Shown piece by piece: positions 39,636 to 39,881 of a stretch of DNA of 39,881 nt (position 1 is its first letter; every line of letters starts with the position of its first letter). Origin of the DNA: Planctomycetota bacterium (GTDB lineage: Bacteria; Planctomycetota; Phycisphaerae; SM23-33); contig JAKPKY010000184.1 of NCBI GenBank assembly GCA_029553505.1, positions 1-39,881 on the forward strand, read 5' to 3'. The notes beneath the pieces were generated by a model. It worked only from the letters and a program-made list of their open reading frames with translations. It searched no databases and was not told where the DNA came from. The translations under genes were made by a program, and so were the position numbers.

Positions 39636-39732
39636 CCAGGAACAAGGAACTAAGGAACACGGGAAGAAACATCCGCTCGCGCCGTATTTCCGTGTTCCAT
39701 AGTTCCCCAGTTCCGGGTTCCTTCTTCGTTCC
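39636..39732. repeat. Inverted GGAAC/GTTCC tracts (family I)
   Basis: Left tract (39636-39660) has units GGAACAA, GGAACTAA, GGAACAC. Right tract (39691-39732) has the opposite sense: GTGTTCCAT, AGTTCCCC, AGTTCCGG, GTTCC, GTTCC. Period 7-8 bp. The two can pair across a 30-bp centre. Confidence 0.7.
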
Positions 39733-39881
39733 GGGCGCGTAACGCGCCCCCATACTTCCCGGCGCGCTCGGCGGTGCGCTGCCCTTCTGCCGCGCGAAAA
39801 CCGCGCAGGCCGCGACGCGACCCGCGGCTGGAGCGGGCGAAAATAATTTTCAGATTCCCACGCCTCGCGCGAAAAACCGGC

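Larger units (their letters stand above)
39387..39881. other. Gene-free right end rich in short repeats
   Basis: No credible gene in 495 bp. An AT-rich stretch (39480-39532) may hold the miaA promoter but no hexamer pair is convincing. Then come repeat J and the inverted tracts I, listed separately. From about 39735 to the edge the sequence is GC-rich and featureless to me. A 79-codon frame at 39503-39742 is made of repeat sequence and is not a gene. Confidence 0.6.

Noticed and set aside
39503-39742. 79-residue plus-strand protein
   Set aside because: Its codons are made from the CTGCCC and GGAAC repeats; no ribosome binding site or similarity.

Overview
The window is high-GC bacterial chromosome with AT-rich islands confined to intergenic gaps. 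Gene content (two DUF4838 proteins, a GH29-like fucosidase, an orphan larB, an archease/rtcB pair, murA, and a periplasmic D,D-peptidase) together with many intergenic palindromes suggests a Gram-negative member of Planctomycetota, possibly Phycisphaerae. This is inferred from content and style only; no 16S gene or other phylogenetic marker was compared.

Left part (1-12715): a carbohydrate-use region. A 5'-truncated beta-propeller glycosidase-like gene and a Gfo/Idh/MocA oxidoreductase face a convergent MFS sugar transporter. An AT-rich gap then starts a rightward run: hexapeptide acetyltransferase, TIM-barrel glycosidase-like protein, alpha-L-fucosidase, and two secreted DUF4838 (GH67N-like) proteins. 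Overlaps and short gaps suggest one transcript, closing at a 17-bp hairpin. Middle-left (12805-16190): a leftward BtuF-BtuC-BtuD type ABC importer and a divergent coiled-coil membrane protein.

Middle (16286-25625, all leftward): an apparent operon S41 protease - tsaD - larB - nnrD; tRNA-Phe(GAA); a large membrane-anchored SurA_N/PpiD-like chaperone; archease followed by the RNA ligase rtcB. Then a rightward FAD oxidoreductase converges on murA. Right part (28910-39386): a methyltransferase; the leftward set PilZ - helical-repeat protein - M50 protease with TPR; rightward pfkA and a PBP4-type dacB; and a leftward group of MBL-fold protein, two CNNM/CBS membrane proteins and miaA. TsaD and MiaA both act at position 37 of tRNAs, and the tRNA-Phe here carries the A36-A37-A38 context that MiaA uses.

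The most unusual feature is in the gaps. Nearly every longer one holds palindromic or short-period repeats. One kind is hairpins in inverted pairs whose stems change with compensatory substitutions while the loop or foot is kept (families A-E). The other is degenerate tandem repeats with exact 7-, 9- or 10-bp periods, often as inverted pairs (families F-K). At two loci (20586-20750 and 28627-28822) both kinds join into the same composite element in opposite orientations. They look like REP/BIME- or MITE-like elements combined with STRR-like heptamer tracts. Their mobility and role are unproven.
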